A stretch of DNA of 64,000 bases from Acanthaster planci. Lineage: Eukaryota > Echinodermata > Asteroidea > Valvatida > Acanthasteridae. The notes under the pieces are model-generated. The model ran no database searches and was not told the origin of the DNA. It saw only the letters and a list, made by a program, of their open reading frames with translations. Below, piece by piece: positions 49,626-60,945 of this stretch. Position 1 is the stretch's first letter; every line of letters begins with the position of its first letter. Position numbers and translations under genes: made by a program. Where the stretch lies: the NCBI RefSeq assembly GCF_001949145.1, contig NW_019091484.1:725320-789319 (forward strand). Reading direction: 5' to 3'.

Positions 49626-51229
49626 GGCAACATCGCCCCTAATCACTGCTTTGTGCTGCCTAATAACCTTCATATCAGACATATCTCTCCTGCAAGTCTC
49701 CTGGGTCTGTTGGTTGCAAAAAAAATCCCTTGAAGTTCAAATGGCCCCCACAAGAAGAGGTCCAGTTGCGTTATTATGTCCAGAAATCTTGGGGCTGTCC
49801 CACAGCCTGAGGCTGGTTTTATGCAAATGCTGGTGTGTGTTCAGACTATTCCATGAACCATTGTGCTTTTAGACACAAGCAGTGATCAGGTATGCTATTT
49901 GGATAAGCCGAGGACGGCTTAGATCTGGTTGGGAAGGAATTGCAGTTATTTAGGAAAATGTCAAATTATTTCTCAAGAAACTGCCACTTAGCAAAGTGTA
50001 TACTTCAGTTTTACTTTTCACGGTCTGTGATCTTTCTAAACCCTCCGTTTTTTTTCGTTCAAGCCGGTGTACATGTATAGGGATGGTTTATGAAAGCAGC
50101 CCCTGGTCACCCGGCATGAACATTCCCTAATAAATGCACAAAATCGTTGCCCACAAGTTGATGCCGACAACTTTCCAAAGAGAGTAGTTTGTTGAAATTT
50201 TTCTGATCGTCTAATTTTTCTATGCATCCTTTTTGTTGTATGTGGTATACATGTAGCTGGCGGATGGTGATTTTGCAATGTGTCTTTTTGAAAATCTGTG
50301 TGGAGTTTAAAAAAGGTTGTCATGTATGAGTTGAGGATTTTTCTTTTGAATTTGGCGTATAGAGATAATTTTAATTTACAGTTTCCTCAAAGAAACCGGA
50401 AAGACATCAGACATCCTGACAAAGTTTTCAAGCTTTTACGTCACAAAATTGTTTGCTCATCCATATGTGATATGTATAATCATTTGAAAGGAAGGTTGAG
50501 GTCGTGATACACATTGTGCAAACCTTTCCCACTACGATATATTAAATCTATAAATCTATTCTATCTATCAACAAGTGTGAGATGAACGTATAAGAAGTAC
50601 ATCTACCAGTACGCGAAACTGACATATCAAATAATATGCTGAATTCTAAGCACTTGGTTAAACTGTATAAGCGCTATACGCAGGTCCCAAAATCATTTTG
50701 GAGGAATTGTGGTTCCATTTCCTGCATTCCTCAAGTGTTCATCCTTGGATTCAGACTGAACATCTACCTGTAGAGTAAAAAGTGATTTGAATGTATTTCT
50801 AGAAGAATATACAAGTACATGCTGCATATGCATATGTCCCTGTTAAGCAATGCCGCACTCCTTTCATCCTTTCTATGCACTTATGTTTCTTTTTCATGCA
50901 CTGATCGTGTTTTATGGTAAGAATATACTTGTACATACCTTCTGTTGGATGTAACCACAGAGCTTAACATACACTACAGCCCTTGCTTCTCTTCCTCCGC
51001 GCGGCGAAAATTTAACGCCATCCTGGGCGAAGACATTTTTGTGCTTGATGAACATTCGAGATCATAGAATGAATATCGAATTATGTTCTTGTATATTACC
51101 ATTGTCAACGTAGAATGAACGTCCATGTGTAGCTGCGTGTGTTGGTTTTATGTTATGCCGGTAATGTTAACTTATTGGTAAGGATTCAAAATCGTACACT
51201 CATATTCCATTTATATTCTGTGATGCCGC
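49626..51229. other. Intergenic, no gene recognised
   Basis: No exon, RNA gene or repeat that I can support. The longest open frames are under 100 codons and match nothing I know. Confidence 0.45.
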
Positions 51230-51960
51230 AACGTAGGTTTGACAACATGGCATTAACGTTGATTGGATGTTGTGTTTTAAACGTTCATTAAATGTCAGGG
51301 ACTCTACGACAGAAAAAAGTTTCAAGTACAATCATTATTCGACAGCTGTTCTTATTACAACGTCACTTGTCAAAATGGTATCAACGTCGATGTACTCTGT
51401 TTACTACACGTTTTGATTTAAGGGTTGATTTATCGAACAGAATTCAACGTCAGAAAAATGTCAAGTGCAATTATAATTCATCGTTTTTTCAATCCATTAA
51501 CTTCGACATACCATCAATGTGGACAGGCGTACGTTTATTATCAGTTGGATCATTGTCAAATTTTCAAATACAGTCATTAGTCAACATCAATAAAACGTCA
51601 ATTTTTAACATGGTATCAACGTCGATATATTACGTTGATGACGCGTTTTATATCAAGGTCATTACTATTCCTTTGAATATTGGTTTCCTTTTTTTTTAGA
51701 GATACATGGTTTTAGCGTTGTTAAAGCAGGCAGTATTCAACGTTAGAAAACTTTCAAATACAACCAATATTTCACTTTAATTCAATGCACACTTTTCAAC
51801 ATGGCATCAACGTCGACATATGTTATGCTTCCAACACTGATTTCGGAGCAAGCGTTCAACGTCCAAAAAAAAAAAAATCAAACACAATTAGAATTCCACA
51901 TTTGTTAGACGATAAAGATAAACGTTTGGTCAACGTTAACTCAACCATTTGCGCCCACTG
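51230..51960. repeat. Degenerate repeat block rich in TCAACGTC/CAACGTTGA
   Basis: TCAACGTC or TCAACGTT-type motifs occur many times, for example GGTATCAACGTCGAT (about 51377 and 51612) and GGCATCAACGTCGACATA (51802), with variable spacing. It resembles 44531-45330 in motif content but not in order. The open frame at 51292-51699 runs through repeats and is not taken as a gene. Confidence 0.6.
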
Positions 51961-52439
51961 GGAAAATATGATAATCCCACCAGTTACCAAAGAATTGCGC
52001 ATGTTTTCCCAAGCCAAGAGTTCCTGGGAAAGACAATCAAGAAATGTTCCATAATACTGGGCGGTGCCATCTAAGTCCAGCTTAATATTTGAATAACGAG
52101 AAGGACCAGAATTCGATTTGTTTTTATAAGTAGACCCCTTTGTGACGTCCCTAGAACTATCCCGTATACGACTCATTCGGCCTCGCCAAGCTTTTAGTCA
52201 CAGGCTTTACATGACGAACAAGAACGGACTATTGCCTGGGCGAAAGTGTTTCAACAAACAGTTCATTTTGCCCCAAAAATCTGTGTGAAATTTCTTAACA
52301 TATACCATAGAGCTATGCATACACTTACGTCGCTTGAACCGAGCAGAGAACTAGGGCCAATCGGACCCGGTTTCGTAAAAATCCGGACAAAACTCCCCTC
52401 CCGTTCCGAAGTGACTGGACGTTGGAAACAGCATGTGGA

Positions 52440-52482
52440 TGTACTGTTCAGTACTGTACATGTGCTGTACATGTACAGCTGA
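52440..52482. repeat. TGTACATGTGCTGTACATG microsatellite
   Basis: A short palindromic tract of GTACTGTACATGTGCTGTAC and TGTACAG, related to the other ACATGT tracts in the window. Confidence 0.7.
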
Positions 52483-54119
52483 ACAATTCAGTGCCCAGGT
52501 CACTTGATCGGCATGGTGTACATGTTACAGATGCCACAGAGCAATATACTGCATTGTGCACATCATGGCAGTCGGAATACAACCTTGGCAGTGCTGCACG
52601 GGACCGTAACTTTATTCAAGAGCAATAACATTTGAAGGTTGCAATTTACAAGTAGTGAACTGGAGTACATGCACTTGTTGAAATAGGGCACTCGTTTTAA
52701 ATTGTATAGTTCTCGTTTCCGACAAACCCTACGTTTGACTCCCGCCCTCGAAAATAAGCCTTTTTGTCTACACTCTAAAAAGGATCAGTTAAATCCGACT
52801 AGAATGCAGTAAAATTTGACTGGCACTTCAGCATCAACTGGGTGCAATTTGAAACTAGGCGACCCTCCTAGATTTTTTTTTAAGTCAGTTCATAGATGTT
52901 TCAAAAGGCATCGAATAGGAATCTTGTCAGAAAGCATGATTTGCCAACATCAGCGTAGGTGTTTGACTGAATCCGTAGTCAATTTTGAACAACTAGGAAA
53001 ATCAGTCAACATTTTGACTAGGTTGTTTTAAGAGTGTACCGACCCTGCTAAGAGGATTTTGCCATGTACAAAAACAGCACGGAAAATATACATGGGCGAT
53101 ATCATTCCGCCCAAAGAATCTACGGTACGGAATAGATACTTTAGAGTTTTTAAGATAGGGTTGCGCTAGAGTCTAAAACTGACAGCACTAAGGAACAAAA
53201 ATTGTTTTTTTTGTACAACTACTATTATACACTTTGTTACAGCAAGAATTGGTCCAGAGTTGATGGGTGATCATGCGCGTGCCCGATGAAAGAAAGACGA
53301 GGTGATGGTCAGTTGACTACTACATGTATTTAAGTAGTTCCATAGTCAATACAGGTCAAGACTGGCAAAGAGAGCTAAGTTCATGGAGGTCAGGTCAGGA
53401 CTAACCATTAAGAATTCACGACCAATTGCTTGGAACTCTGAATTAAGTTAAGGGTATGGGATTTATGGCTTCTTGGCTGCTCTGAACTTTTGACCTGCCT
53501 ACTGCTCACGTTCGGAGGCAGGAAAGTCAAAGGCCACATTACAACGAGCAGTACTGGGGCTAGGCAAGTTCAGAGCGCCATAGAAAATGTACACACTGCA
53601 GGCACAGGGGAAACACCGCACGGAGTCTAGACAGCGTATGCCATAGTGTTTCTACCTTAATAGCAACAGTGTACTTGACCAAGTCAGGTTCCTCTGTAGC
53701 CATGGGCAAGTTTGAGCGACGACTATAGTTGACTATAGACTGACGAGCCCTCGAACGGTGTACGGTCAGACATGTCTAGACGACCATTTGGAACCAGGCT
53801 TAGAGGTATGATCGCACCGCTGGTTACTAATAACATATATCATTTATCGTTACAGAGGGAACCATTCACATGAAAATATTTGCTGAGTTTCAGTGACCCT
53901 GTACGCTACGAGAATCGCAGCCTAGGCTGAAATTTGACTAACAATGAGATAAAAATAGGCCGACTGGGGTCGTTCGAGTATAACTTAGCGCATGCGCATT
54001 GTTGAAAAGCCAATGACAACTGGCCTAACGCGCCCAAACTTGCCCGTTGTTTGCGTTTATGCTTTGAATAAGGCAATATGATCTGTACTAGCGGGATGCC
54101 GCGCTTCGCGTGGCACCCG
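52483..54119. other. Intergenic, no gene recognised
   Basis: No supported gene or RNA. A weak imperfect inverted repeat (GCTCTGAACTT and AAGTTCAGAGC) lies at about 53480-53577. Confidence 0.4.
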
Positions 54120-54665
54120 CTAAATCATGGGTTGAGCTGAGACATCAGTGCCATATTAGTAATTTTTTTTATCACACCACTGTATCCAGATTTGAACAAC
54201 GTTCAGACTTCATACGCTCAAAGAGATCCTATTGGCACAATTAAAAATATAGAAAATACATATAGATAAAACAAAACTTTATTCACCAACAACGTACGCA
54301 AAAAGACAAAATACGCTCTGTTAAAATTACGTATAACCTTACAGAGGCCTCAAGTGTGTAACGATGTTTTAACTGCAGCTGGCACATCTCCGAGTACTTT
54401 TTAGATGTACCGACATTAGCCTCAGAATATGGAAAGCCCATTAGCGTTTTGTGGTTTTATTTAAGTTGTGTGACTAAAAATGGTGTTCTGAAGGATAGCT
54501 AGCCCGGCCCATCTTGAAGTGAGGAATTTTGGAAAAGTGTGCTGGGGAGCACACTGTGTAGATGACAGCCTTAAGATTTTTAGAAATCTCAAGCTTTATT
54601 TTCTCTGAAGCAACCGTTAACGTTGTTTAATTTACTTTGTCAGCGCTGTGGACTTTCCAGCTTTT
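54120..54665 (-). repeat. Dispersed repeat family, copy C (inverted)
   Basis: This is the reverse complement of copy A blocks. 54130-54240 matches block 1 (CCAGATTTGAACAACGTTCA) and 54350-54660 matches block 2 (GTACCGACATTAGCCTCAGA, then GAAGCAACCGTTAACGTTG). The block order fits an element with block 1 downstream of block 2, as in copies A plus B. Confidence 0.75.
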
Positions 54666-54883
54666 AAAACTGTTATTAATTTTTAGGTACTTGTCACATA
54701 GTCACTTTTTGTGACTCCCTCGGACAAATTATTGTGTGGGAAAGATGCCATACACTCATGAAATAATTGGAAAACATCCACAATTTATGTTTCTATTTAC
54801 AATACGCCAACAAATTGAATTTCCTTACTTCAAATAAAGCGATCGTGTGTATTCCAAAGATGAACAAATAAACCCCCAGATAT

Positions 54884-54934
54884 TTTCAAGATGTATTTTT
54901 TTTTTTAGTAAGCAGGAGGTCGTGGGTTCGAGTC
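54884..54934 (+). mobile_element. tRNA-derived SINE fragment cut by the assembly gap
   Basis: CAAGATGTATTTTT, a T-run, then AGTAAGCAGGAGGTCGTGGG and TTCGAGTC up to the first N. It matches the anticodon-to-T-arm half of the tRNA-like body at 56195-56267, in the opposite orientation. Confidence 0.7.
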
Positions 54935-55603
54935 NNNNNNNNNNNNNNNNNNNNNNNNNNNNNNNNNNNNNNNNNNNNNNNNNNNNNNNNNNNNNNNNNN
55001 NNNNNNNNNNNNNNNNNNNNNNNNNNNNNNNNNNNNNNNNNNNNNNNNNNNNNNNNNNNNNNNNNNNNNNNNNNNNNNNNNNNNNNNNNNNNNNNNNNNN
55101 NNNNNNNNNNNNNNNNNNNNNNNNNNNNNNNNNNNNNNNNNNNNNNNNNNNNNNNNNNNNNNNNNNNNNNNNNNNNNNNNNNNNNNNNNNNNNNNNNNNN
55201 NNNNNNNNNNNNNNNNNNNNNNNNNNNNNNNNNNNNNNNNNNNNNNNNNNNNNNNNNNNNNNNNNNNNNNNNNNNNNNNNNNNNNNNNNNNNNNNNNNNN
55301 NNNNNNNNNNNNNNNNNNNNNNNNNNNNNNNNNNNNNNNNNNNNNNNNNNNNNNNNNNNNNNNNNNNNNNNNNNNNNNNNNNNNNNNNNNNNNNNNNNNN
55401 NNNNNNNNNNNNNNNNNNNNNNNNNNNNNNNNNNNNNNNNNNNNNNNNNNNNNNNNNNNNNNNNNNNNNNNNNNNNNNNNNNNNNNNNNNNNNNNNNNNN
55501 NNNNNNNNNNNNNNNNNNNNNNNNNNNNNNNNNNNNNNNNNNNNNNNNNNNNNNNNNNNNNNNNNNNNNNNNNNNNNNNNNNNNNNNNNNNNNNNNNNNN
55601 NNN
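54935..55603. other. Assembly gap (669 N)
   Basis: Unresolved bases. The two open frames that span this gap are artefacts of translating N. Confidence 0.99.
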
Positions 55604-56068
55604 CTAGTGCAGTCTACAGTTTCCCAGCTCAACTGGTGAAAGCTTTCTTCTATGGGCTAAGATTATCCAATCTCCAAATCTTAAGTGCCACCTAAAGAGT
55701 AATGTGTCAGTATCTGATTTACTCTCTCTGCACTAAGTGAATTATTTTCTGGACGACATTTGGCCATAGTACAATCACAATGGTACAGTTGGAGTAAACT
55801 AAAACAAGATATTTGTAATATCAGGCTAAAGCTTTTACTTACGGTTAGGAGATTTTCTACCCATTTTAAGAAAGGCAGCAGAGATTGCTTGTCTGGAAAC
55901 GCTGCTTAGTATCAGCAATCTTAAACAAGGAAACATGGCCCTTGCCACAGCTAATCAAAAACTCCTGCAGGCAAATCAAGCGGATTCAGGTCCTCAACTG
56001 ACTGGACCGCACCCCCAGAAAAACTGGCAAGAGTATTCACACTTGACTGACCTAATATGGTTGTTTTC
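55604..56068. other. No gene recognised
   Basis: The sequence right after the gap begins CTAGTGCAG, which is also found in the tRNA-like SINE. Nothing else is recognised. Confidence 0.4.
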
Positions 56069-56464
56069 AAGATGTATTTTTACGTTGGGGAGATGTTAAT
56101 TATATACAACGGGTTTTGCCCTCACCCAACGTATATTAACAAGCACTGTATGCTCAGTGCTTGTCCGAGAGCTTGCGAAAAATCCTCACAAGCTTACTCG
56201 GGTGGGACTTGAACCCACGACCTCCTGCTTACTAGTGCAGATGTCTTAACCACTCGACCACCGAGCTTGCCGGGGTCGGCTGGCCGGTCCGAGTCAAATG
56301 AAGCAGCGGGTACCACGAACTATTTTGAAGATGTATTTTTACGTTGGGGAGATGTTAGTTATAAATAACGGGTAGCAAGCTTTTTTGGCAAGCTCTCGGA
56401 CAAGCACTGAGCATAAAGTGCTTATTAATATACGTTGGGTAAGGGCAAAACCCGTTATATATAA
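56069..56464 (-). mobile_element. Foldback element enclosing a tRNA-like SINE body
   Basis: In order: a 30-bp direct repeat (AAGATGTATTTTTACGTTGG...) at 56069-56098; left inverted arm 56099-56175 (ACGGGTTTTGCCC to TGTCCGAGAGCTTGC); a minus-strand tRNA-like body at 56195-56267 with A-box-like TGGTCGAGTGGTTAAG and B box GGGTTCAAGTCC; the 30-bp direct repeat again at 56328-56357 with one change; and right inverted arm 56385-56464. The arms match over about 75 bp. The acceptor stem is imperfect and the anticodon loop is eight bases by my folding, so I do not call a functional tRNA. Confidence 0.8.
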
Positions 56465-56689
56465 TATGGTGTTGTTCACTGGACTGCGAAAAACACACAA
56501 AGAAATCAGGGCTGAACTATTGACCAATGAGAATCGGGGAAACAGAGACACACAGAGATTGGGTTTCTCAAGAGACTTATTCATTGCACGGGGAAGAAAA
56601 TATGAGCGAACTGTTTACTAAAAGGAAAAATACAAGTAAAATGTGACAGTACTTTGAGGAATGAAAGAATTTGTTATGAAGATTGTTAC

Positions 56690-56850
56690 ACTGATACTGA
56701 TGTGACTATTTCCAAGCAAATAAATAATGGAGGAGGGTTGATCTGAGACGTCAGTGTCAGGTGGCAGCAACCTAAGTAGATCTAATTAGTAATATTTTTT
56801 TCGGGTACAAACAATCTCCGGATTTCGGAGATGCTCGAATAAAGAGACCT
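56690..56850 (-). repeat. Dispersed repeat family, copy D (block 1, inverted)
   Basis: GGTTGATCTGAGACGTCAGT, GGTGGCAGCAACCTAAGTAG and CTCCGGATTTCGGAGATGCT match the reverse complement of block 1 in copy A. Confidence 0.65.
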
Positions 56851-57430
56851 AACTTTGTGCGTGGAGTGGCCCATTGAAATGTAGATAAAAAGAAAATTCA
56901 AGAAATTGCTAGCACTATGTAAATGTGTAATGTAAGTTACAATGAGTGCTCACATTGACTTTTATCAGGGGTGTATTAATATTCATTATTCTTATTTTGT
57001 TGAGATGAAAGTGTAATTGTGGCCTGGCCGATACTTGTATTGGGGAATACCAGTTCCTCAGGCCTTAGATCTGAAGAGTAGGGCCCTGCGTTCTATTTTT
57101 GTTACATCGAAGTGTTTGTCTTGTCTGACTATTCATTGGACATTACTTCAGAATCCGCCCACGAACATACCCAGCTCTCAGTGAAATTCAGGGTGGGCTA
57201 AAATCAACGTGCATGTTTGGGATTGTCGTATATCTGTTACTATTTTCTAGTAATGACCAAGCGCCTCATGTATACGCAGGCACTGCGGCAGTCGTATGTA
57301 GACAATGGGATTAGCCGGCCTGTCGTCAGCTGAGTGATAACCTAAGATCGTCTGCGGCCGGCGCCGATGGACACGGACTGCTGTTGGTACAGCATCATCA
57401 CGGGCTTGCACGAAAAGGCACAGATAAAAC
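56851..57430. other. No gene or LTR recognised
   Basis: This lies downstream of the 3' end of the BEL/Pao remnant, where a 3' LTR would be expected. I found no match by eye between this stretch and 62544-64000. Confidence 0.4.
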
Positions 57431-57700
57431 AATGCGAACCAGAAAATAGGTCGTGAATACTGAAATTTCCTGTTGACCAATCTAACAGGAAGGTCGCAAA
57501 TGGTACCACATTGCCCAGGGACAAACACTACAACGTGATGCAAGAACAGTGGGGACAGCGTGGATCTGGACGTGGCGTGAATATTCAGCAAATTCCGGGG
57601 ACCAATCAGGCCGGAATGCCACAGCGGGTACTACATCACCACCAAAAGGGAAACCAAGGGAACTGTCGGGGAACCAACACACACCACCCGCCGCGCCGCT
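57430..57700 (-). repeat. Two diverged tandem units of about 130 bp at the truncated 3' end of the BEL/Pao remnant
   Basis: On the minus strand, about 57645-57565 and 57515-57438 align at protein level (GGDVVPAVAFRPDWS versus LGNVVPFATFLLDWS) and in part at nucleotide level (GTAGTACC/GTGGTACC, TGATTGG/AGATTGG). I cannot say what the unit is. Confidence 0.45.
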
Positions 57701-58330
57701 GGTACTTGGCTAAACCACAGGAAGACCTGCATCGGGACCAACGCACACATGCCCAATTGAAAAGACCGTTCGATAGTCCACCCGGCGGCCAATAGACGAA
57801 CGCGACAGAGGCGCGGTTCGGGAGCAGTGATCTGGGCAAGATAGCGGCGCCCAGTCTAGCGTTTGCCACAAGTGCCTGCAACTCAGCACCAAAATGCTCA
57901 TGCTGAACACTCATTATTGTTACAATCTCCGCAGCATGCATCTCTGCTACCGTCATGGGCTGCTTTGGAGTGGGCAGTTGAGTATTTGCCTCCTGACTGT
58001 ATTTCTGGATGACTTTGTTTCTCAACTTCTGCTTGAATTTTAAACAGAGAGCTACTGCTCTACGAGCTCGGTTCCATGATGACAGACCCTCTAATCGACT
58101 TGTCTCGTAGTGGTTTTGGATGTTGATCTTGTCACATTCAGCATTCGTTACTAGTGATGAAGCTTTTCCCACATTTGGATCAGACTCATTTAGTGTCACT
58201 TCTACTACTGGAACTCTGGACCAAGTAGCCACTGGGCCTTTTCTAAAAGCCAGTTGCTTCACTGTCAGCCCACGTGATGCTCGTCAGCGAGGTTCTGTTG
58301 ATTGTCTACATACAGCCACTTCTTGGATCA
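57700..58330 (-). pseudogene. BEL/Pao remnant: RNase H to integrase N-terminal linker
   Basis: The frame at 57636-58262 contains GPVATWSRVPVVEV, LSSWNRARRAVALCLKFKQK and MTVAEMHAAEIVTIMSVQHE. This order is typical of the segment before the zinc-binding integrase domain in BEL/Pao polyproteins. After about 57840 the frame reads into sequence unlike integrase: the H2C2 zinc site and the DDE core are absent. The element is therefore truncated here and fused to unrelated or repeat sequence. Confidence 0.75.
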
Positions 58331-58958
58331 GTGAGGTTTCTCACTAGTTGCACCCTGTTGGCAACATACACATGAAACCGCCTGGCTTCATTATGGATAT
58401 AGCCTAGCACTATTTTACTGTTGGTCCAGTGAAATTCCCCGATGTTTTAACAGCCAGCTCTCTGCGAAGAAATTCACTCATTGTTGCTGACTCAGCCGCT
58501 GCAGCAAGCTCTAATCGGGGAATGGTTACAGACTTTAGTGGGGACACTCTTGCCTTTCCTATGACGAAGGAGATACGTGCTCTGTTATCCTCATTGTTGA
58601 GCCGCAAGTATGAGCACTGGCCATATCCATCCTGGCTAGCGTCTGAAAAGTGGTGAAGTTCACTGACCTTCACAGCTCCAAAGTCCTTTGGCTTGAAGCA
58701 CCTCTGGATTTCTATTTTGTCCAGGTTGAAGATTTCTAGACGCCACCTTTCCCATTCAGGCTGAAGCTGGTCTGGTATTGAACTATTCCAGTGCAGCTTG
58801 TCTTTGCACATTTGCTGCAACATTTTCTTTCCTTGTAGAATCACTGGTGCCACGAAGCCATTCGGATCGTAAACAGAACATACTGTTGACGAGATCCCAC
58901 GTCTTGTCAGAGGTTTATCTTTCAACTCTATGCGACATGGGAGGGTATCGCTTTCCAC
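58331..58958 (-). pseudogene. BEL/Pao remnant: RNase H domain
   Basis: CSVYDPNGFVAPVILQGKKM and LHHFSDASQDGYGQCSYLRL mark the connection and RNase H domains, with the first catalytic Asp in FSDAS. At about 58435 the frame shifts; HWTNSKIVLGYIHNEARRF continues in another frame to about 58335. A TGA at about 58962 separates it from the RT part in the same frame. Confidence 0.85.
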
Positions 58959-60195
58959 TCACCAGCTGACACCCAAAGCCCTTTCCATGGGCATCCTGTC
59001 TACTGTTTGATCAATCGCTTGGGCACCTCCTGCCCTTCCCTCTGCCGGGAATGCTTCCAGGAGTTCCCTCTTGTTGGAGGCAAGTTTATGCAACTTCAAC
59101 CCGGCTTTGGTGCACAGCCTTTGACTTGCTTTGATGAGGTTGGATGCTTCTTTAACTGTGGGGATTGACCTCAACCCATCATCGACATAGAAGTCATTTC
59201 TGATAAATTCAGCAGCATTGGCACCAAATTCCTTCTCGCCATTATCCGCAGCTTTTCTCAGGCAAAAGTTCGCACAACCTGGTCAACTCACAGCACCAAA
59301 GGGGTGAACCTTCATCCTGTAGTCGACTATTGGCCCCCTTGGATCGCCATCCTCCCACCAGAGGAATCTGAGTAAGTCACGATACCTTTCATCAACGGAA
59401 AACTGGTGAAACATACTTCTGACATCCAGTGAGAAGGCTAGTTCTTCCTTTCTGAATCTACAAAGAATGCTCAGCAGGCCATTCATCATGTCATGACATT
59501 GTAGAAGGTAGTCGTTTAGGGACATCCCACTGTACTTGGCTGAACAGTCGAATACAACCCGAATTTTATCCGGTTTCTTCGGATGGTATACTCCAGTGTG
59601 GGGACTGCAATTCACTTTCCCATCCCGTCTGTTCAACTGATTTGCCGGCACTCTTTTGGCGCAGACTGAAGTGACTTCTTTCATAAAGTTTTTGTAGTCT
59701 TCATGAAATTTTGGTTTTTTCTTGAACCTTGCTTAGAGTTAATTGCCGGAACCTTTTCTCTGCAAGCTCACGATTGTTCGGAAGCACTGCAGCCTCCGAC
59801 TTTAGTGGAAGTAGCATCTCGTATTTGATCGTCAGATCTTTTCTTGATTCCTTCCTCCAGGATGCTCAGGAAGCGTTCATCTTCAACTGAATATGGTTGC
59901 CTGCTTTTCGTCCCGGCGAAGTCTAACTCGAGAATCTTCAACTCTCTGGGCACAGGACTTCCTTAACTCTTGTGCCAAAGGCAAAATGGGATTAGCAATG
60001 TGCTCACTGGCTATTACTTTGTTGCACGTGGTAGCTTCGTGACTTCTGTAGTTACTGCTTCTACACACATTGCTAATTACTGTAGTGTAATTCCCGGTGA
60101 CGAGAGAAAGTGGTGAGGCCAAATTTTGGGGTTCCTGTGTCACTCTCCAATTTTGGTTTATTGGAGATCTCCTTGGCTCATGAAAAGACCTGCCA
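58959..60195 (-). pseudogene. BEL/Pao remnant: reverse transcriptase
   Basis: In minus-strand order: NWRVTQEPQNLASPL (from about 60190), SVEDERFLSILEEGIKK (about 59890), KIRVVFDCSAKYSGMSLNDY (about 59540), LAFSLDVRSMFHQFSVDERY with a catalytic Asp, LLRFLWWEDGD, and YVDDGL at 59189-59172 with the two catalytic Asp. Frameshifts occur near 59955 and between about 59690 and 59760, and there is an in-frame TGA near 59284. The catalytic residues survive but the reading frame does not. Confidence 0.9.
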
Positions 60196-60945
60196 GTACA
60201 AAATTATTAATTTAAACAAACATGAATCTTTGGTTCTATAAATTAAATTAAATGTAAATTAAATACCAATTTCCATGATCAATGAAGAGTATTGCTGGTG
60301 CTACATGTAACTTAAGATGTAACATGTACATGCTGCGGATTTCCAAGGTAATCATGCATAATATATTGTACATGTACAATAACAAAGGTGGAGGTACACG
60401 TACGTGCACACCACATTGCAAATTTGACATTCAACTTGCACCCTGCTACATGCAGCCACTTTTATGACCTTATATTAGCTATTACATAACTCGCTATATA
60501 CATGTAACTCACCAGTCGATGTAGCCAATCTGCCCCTAGCCTAGGGCCCCCAACCCTGCTGGTACAATTCAGCAAATCCAAAGGACCATTCCAGGCCCTG
60601 AACCTGACGACTACAAAGTTGTCTAGAAGTTTTGGAAGAGATCCAAGGTTGTGGCGTGAACGACCAATTTACACGTATATTCATGGGCACCGGAGCTTAA
60701 CTGATTGCAACTTAATCCCTCTATTAATCGATCTGGACTATCAAATATCTAACCATTTGCATTTATCTGTAACTCACATAACCAAGCCATTAACATTTCA
60801 TAAATGAATGCATTATTAAACCTGGCACTAACTCTCGTGTCCGCATAGCATGTCCAAAACACCAAGATTACTACACGGCAACGTACCGAGCGATTCATGG
60901 ACAACATGAATAGCGCCCTCATGTGACTACAGCACTTAACAATTA
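60196..60945. mobile_element. About 750-bp insertion interrupting the BEL/Pao remnant
   Basis: Retroelement coding sequence stops at about 60945 (after the PR-RT linker PYAQRSLLGWGVM) and resumes at about 60195. The intervening DNA is non-coding and AT-rich and contains an ACATGT tract (60310-60385). I see no clear target duplication or terminal repeats, so an insertion is inferred from the break in the polyprotein. Confidence 0.5.

Noticed and set aside
51292-51699. 135-codon open frame
   Set aside because: It runs through a CAACGT-rich repeat block and has repeat-derived composition.
54847-55695. 282-codon and 248-codon open frames
   Set aside because: They are artefacts of translating the N gap.
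56195-56267. Minus-strand tRNA gene (Thr- or Leu-like anticodon loop)
   Set aside because: The anticodon loop is eight bases by my folding, the acceptor stem is imperfect, and it lies inside a repeated foldback element.
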